Assembly (NCBI RefSeq): GCF_025460765.1
Contig: NZ_JAMWEG010000004.1
Coordinates: 248,001-312,000 of the forward strand
Length of the DNA: 64,000 nt
Direction: 5' to 3'
From: Micromonospora sp. MA102
Lineage (GTDB): Bacteria; Actinomycetota; Actinomycetes; Mycobacteriales; Micromonosporaceae
In this document: in pieces, positions 61,371 to 64,000 of the stretch
Layout of the letters: the number at the start of each line of letters is the position of its first letter
How positions within the stretch are numbered: the stretch's first letter is position 1
Translations under genes and position numbers: made by a program
Notes under the pieces: generated by a model
What the model was told of the DNA's origin: nothing
What the model saw: the letters and a program-made list of their open reading frames with translations, nothing else
Databases searched by the model: none

Positions 61371-61960
61371 GCCGGCTCCCCCGATCGGTCACGCCGGCTT
61401 CCACTCTGGAGCACGCAGAGTGAATCCGGACCGCTCGCCGTGTCACGGATGGCGCGGAAAAAGGCGTCCCGCGGAGGGGCGGGCGGGTCCGGGCGGGTGA
61501 CAACCGGCGGCCGGCGGGCGCTCCGGAGGCCGGGGGGACGGATCGGACCAGAGGGACGCTTGCCCCCCATTCCACCGCCCGGTGACCCGCGCCCGGGACA
61601 CCGGTTGTCGCGTGCGGGTGAACGCACTCCTGCCACCGGCCGACCCGCCCGCGGGCCGTTGGTCGCCGTCCGGACACCCACCGGTCGCCACCACCTGTCA
61701 TCACTCACAGTGTTCACGTGAATTGCCTCTGTTGCATCGGCGGACGTCAGCCTATGCTCGCCCCTTGGGTACGACGCAACCCCCGAACAATTGGCGTCGG
61801 AGGCCGACCGGAGACATCACGTTTCGAATTCGTTAAAGATCAGTACAGGTAAATGCAGCGGTAGCAGTTGTGGCCCGGCCGCACACATCCGGGCGCGCTT
61901 CCGCATGCCCGGAGTGCGTCGGCGCGACCACTCCGGGCCGCCACCGAGGAGGGCCCGGCG
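61371..61960. other. 590-bp intergenic region with promoter-like elements
   Basis: No gene is supported here. The first half is GC-rich and featureless. From about 61700 the DNA becomes markedly AT-richer. It contains the palindrome TTCACGTGAA (61713-61722), a TTGCAT...TATGCT pair (61732-61737 and 61753-61758, 15-base spacing) and TTCGAATTCGTTAAAGATC near 61820. The long leader of the downstream operon probably starts in this part. Confidence 0.5.
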
Positions 61961-62527
61961 TTGCGCACACGGCAATCCCGCCGATGGGAAATCTGCCTGC
62001 TCAGCCTTGCTCTGCTGGCCGCGGCCGCCGGTTGCGGCGACGAGCCCGAGGCGGCGGCCCGCCCGCTGACCGCGGGCGCGGCGGCACCCGCGGCGCATTC
62101 CACCGCTGAGGAGGAGGCGGCCGGAAAGGCCGCCCTCACCGCCTATTCCGGCTATCTCGACGCGTCCCAGGCGGCGAGCGCACGCAGCGATCCCGGGCAT
62201 CCCGCACTCGCCCGATTCGTCGCGGATCCGCTGCTGACTCGGGTGCGGATGGCAATTCGTGACGCGAAGGAGCACGGCGCGATGCGTACCGGGAAACTCG
62301 TGTCCGACCCCACCGTGGTGTCGGTCGACCTGGCGGCCAGACCGCCCACCGTGGAGATCCAGGACTGCCTGGACGCCACCGGCTACCGCCTCGTCTACGC
62401 CAAGGACCGCCGGGTCGTCCCCGGCACCCGCGGCGGGCGCTACCTGGCGACCGCCACCGCCACCCGCTACCCCGACGGCCGCTGGCTGATCAGCGCCGGC
62501 GCCGGACACCAGGACCAGCCGTGTTGA
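61961..62527 (+). CDS. Hypothetical lipoprotein of pilus-like operon
   Basis: A 188-residue lipoprotein. The start is TTG 61961, with GAGGAGG about eight bases upstream, giving MRTRQSRRWEICLLSLALLA and the lipobox AAAAGC. The mature part has a helical stretch (AAGKAALTAYSGYLDASQAAS) and a strand-rich end (VVSVDLAARPPTVEIQDCLD, then RYPDGRWLISAGAGH). This matches small nuclear-transport-factor-like lipoproteins found ahead of SAF-domain genes in actinobacteria. The stop overlaps the next gene's start. Confidence 0.75.
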   Translation: MRTRQSRRWEICLLSLALLAAAAGCGDEPEAAARPLTAGAAAPAAHSTAEEEAAGKAALTAYSGYLDASQAASARSDPGHPALARFVADPLLTRVRMAIRDAKEHGAMRTGKLVSDPTVVSVDLAARPPTVEIQDCLDATGYRLVYAKDRRVVPGTRGGRYLATATATRYPDGRWLISAGAGHQDQPC

Positions 62528-63492
62528 CCTGGGGAGGAAGGGGTGTCCCGGCCCGCCCGACCCGGGCCGGGACGCCCCGGCGGCTGCTGCTCACCGCCGG
62601 CCTGGCGCTACTGCTCGCGCTGACCGGCGCGCCCGCCCTGCTGTTCACCGGCACGCCGGCCCGGGCCGGCGACCCCGGCGGCGAGTGCCCTCCCGGGCAG
62701 AACGACTGCAACGTCTGGGACGACGAGCCCGGCACCCCGGGCGGGCCGGGCGGTGGCGGCAACCCCGGCGGTGGCGGCGGGGACGGCGGCGGTGGCGGCG
62801 CGAAGTGCCAGTGGAACGGCCGGGTCGTCCCCTGCTACGACGACGTGCTCGGTTGGTTCAACAACGGCGACGGCTGCTACTACAAGCTGGCCGAACCCCA
62901 GCCCGAAGCGCCCGAGGGCAAGCAGTGGTACGTGCAGACCTGCAACGGCGGTGACCTGGGCGCGCAGACCGTGGTGCTGCGCGACGGGCCACCACCCGGC
63001 TACGGCGCGCCGCCCGACCCGGAGGAACTGGCCCGCCGCGCGCTCGCGTCCATCTCCCTGTTGCCGCCCCGGGTCGCGGTGGCGCCCCGGCGCAGCAAGG
63101 GTCCCGGTCTGGTGGGGCTGCCCGTCTGGATGTGGGCGAGCGACGGGGCGTCCTACTTCGGGCCGCTGCACGCCTCCGCCTCGGACCGCGACGTGACCGT
63201 CGAGATCACCGCCCGGGTGACCCGGATCGTCTGGAACATGGGCGACGGCACCGAGGTCACCTGCACGGGACCGGGCACGCCCTACACCGCCGACGGACCG
63301 CGGGCGGGGCTGACCTCCCCCGACTGCGGCGACGACCTCGGCTACGCGAAGGCCGGCACCTACCAGGTCAGCGCCACGACGTTCTGGACCGTCGAGTGGA
63401 CCGGCGGCGGCGAGAGCGGCGAGATCGCCCAGAGCCGGGGCAGCGGGACTGTTCCGGTCCAGATCAACGAACTTCAGGTGGTGACGCGATGA
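62521..63492 (+). CDS. Secreted Gly/Cys-rich protein with PKD-like domain
   Basis: A 323-residue exported protein. A signal peptide (RLLLTAGLALLLALTGAPAL, then LFTGTPARA) precedes a glycine tract and paired cysteines (CPPGQNDC, AKCQWNGRVVPC, GDGCYY, QTCNGG). The C-terminal half has a PKD-like fold (RIVWNMGDGTEVTCTGPGTP, then YAKAGTYQVSATTFWTV). No catalytic motif is seen. GTG 62521 overlaps the lipoprotein stop; its own stop overlaps the SAF gene start (ATGA). It is likely an extracellular component of the pilus-like system. Confidence 0.75.
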   Translation: MLTWGGRGVPARPTRAGTPRRLLLTAGLALLLALTGAPALLFTGTPARAGDPGGECPPGQNDCNVWDDEPGTPGGPGGGGNPGGGGGDGGGGGAKCQWNGRVVPCYDDVLGWFNNGDGCYYKLAEPQPEAPEGKQWYVQTCNGGDLGAQTVVLRDGPPPGYGAPPDPEELARRALASISLLPPRVAVAPRRSKGPGLVGLPVWMWASDGASYFGPLHASASDRDVTVEITARVTRIVWNMGDGTEVTCTGPGTPYTADGPRAGLTSPDCGDDLGYAKAGTYQVSATTFWTVEWTGGGESGEIAQSRGSGTVPVQINELQVVTR

Positions 63493-64000
63493 GTGTGGCG
63501 ACGCGGAACGGCACCCCCCTGGACGCGCCCGTGGCGCCGCCCAAGGTGGTCCGGCAGCGGCGGATCCGCCCCGGCCTGCTCGGCCTGGCCGTGCTGCTCA
63601 TCGCCCTCGGCGGCCTGGGCGCGGCGTTCGCGGTCACCTCGGTCCGCTCCACCGGCAGCTACCTCGCGGTGGCCCGGCCGGTCGAGGCCGGCCGGCAGCT
63701 CACCAGCGACGACCTGATCCCGGTGCGGGTGTCGGGCGGGCGGGAACTCCAGCCGGTGCGGGCCGACCGGATCAGGGAGGTGCTCGGCCTGCGGGCCGCC
63801 GTCCGGCTCACCCCGGGCACGCTGCTGACCCCGGCCCAACTCACCGACGCGCCGCTGCTCGGCCCCGGGCAGCAGCAGATCGCGCTGGGCCTGGAGCCGA
63901 CCCAGGTGCCCGCCCGCAAGCTGCACCCCGGCGACCGGGTGCTCCTGATCAGCACGCCGGACAACAGCACCGGCAGCGCCGGCGGCACGCGCGGCGGCGG
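63489..64000 (+). CDS. SAF-domain (CpaB/RcpC-like) protein, 5' part
   Basis: The first 170 codons of a membrane-anchored protein cut by the window end. A span lies at about 28-52 (RPGLLGLAVLLIALGGLGAA), followed by an SAF domain (YLAVARPVEAGRQLTSDDLIPVRVS..., with RAAVRLTPGTLLTPAQLTD). CpaB/RcpC proteins of this type help assemble Flp/Tad pili. ATG 63489 overlaps the previous stop as ATGA. The rest of the operon, probably including ATPases and TadBC-like proteins, would lie downstream. Confidence 0.8.
   Translation, partial: MSVATRNGTPLDAPVAPPKVVRQRRIRPGLLGLAVLLIALGGLGAAFAVTSVRSTGSYLAVARPVEAGRQLTSDDLIPVRVSGGRELQPVRADRIREVLGLRAAVRLTPGTLLTPAQLTDAPLLGPGQQQIALGLEPTQVPARKLHPGDRVLLISTPDNSTGSAGGTRGG

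Overview
The window is very GC-rich, with strong G/C bias at third codon positions, many GTG/TTG starts and overlapping ATGA/GTGA/TGATG gene junctions. Gene content and style fit a filamentous actinobacterium, most probably Micromonospora or another Micromonosporaceae member. That placement is inference, because no rRNA or taxonomic marker is present. At least twelve genes show a TANNNT hexamer 6-7 bases before the start codon, the signature of leaderless actinobacterial transcripts.

Layout. 1-0.9 kb: a truncated AhpD-like gene divergent from a MarR regulator, with two tandem operator-like repeats between them. 0.9-6.9 kb: a minus-strand operon hemL - histidine phosphatase - resA - ccdA - resB - ccsB, joining heme synthesis to system II cytochrome c maturation. 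7-10.6 kb: a STAS protein, then an ABC exporter with a divergent GbsR/MarR regulator. 10.6-17.2 kb: a soluble multi-HAMP hybrid histidine kinase with its response regulator, divergent from a SpoIIE-type phosphatase. 17.2-21.8 kb: an FAD-linked oxidase, a prolyl oligopeptidase and a threonine dehydratase-like enzyme. 22-24.6 kb: a deacetylase/glycosyltransferase resembling MatB, with a small membrane partner. 24.7-27.4 kb: an FtsX-type ABC transporter with a PadR regulator. 28.9-35.1 kb: a stressosome-type operon (rsbR-rsbS-rsbT, an RsbT-phosphatase fusion, a histidine kinase and a receiver-phosphatase) opposite a STAS gene. 35-46 kb: housekeeping and regulatory genes (MFS/GntR, mscL, BenE/XRE, PP2C, Eis-like, ZIP, epimerase).

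46.2-54 kb is an accessory region. It begins at tRNA-Lys(TTT). A 48-bp copy of the tRNA 3' end recurs 1,320 bp downstream. Between the copies, a methyltransferase gene is enclosed by 34-bp inverted repeats. Beyond the second copy lie two SUKH-like genes (one only tentative), a frameshifted integrase remnant, a lipoprotein, an alpha/beta-hydrolase lacking its catalytic Ser and His, and a broken secreted-protein gene.

53.8-57.5 kb holds the most unusual locus: a small secreted protein, a transmembrane Ser/Thr kinase whose extracellular C-terminus is a homologue of that secreted protein (same four cysteines), an FHA-HTH protein and a zinc-ribbon protein. This looks like a phospho-signalling unit that senses something related to its own secreted domain. 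The end of the window holds a GH65 phosphorylase, a PAP2 phosphatase, a prepilin peptidase and the start of a divergent pilus-like operon (lipoprotein, Cys/Gly-rich secreted protein, SAF/CpaB-like protein) that runs off the window.
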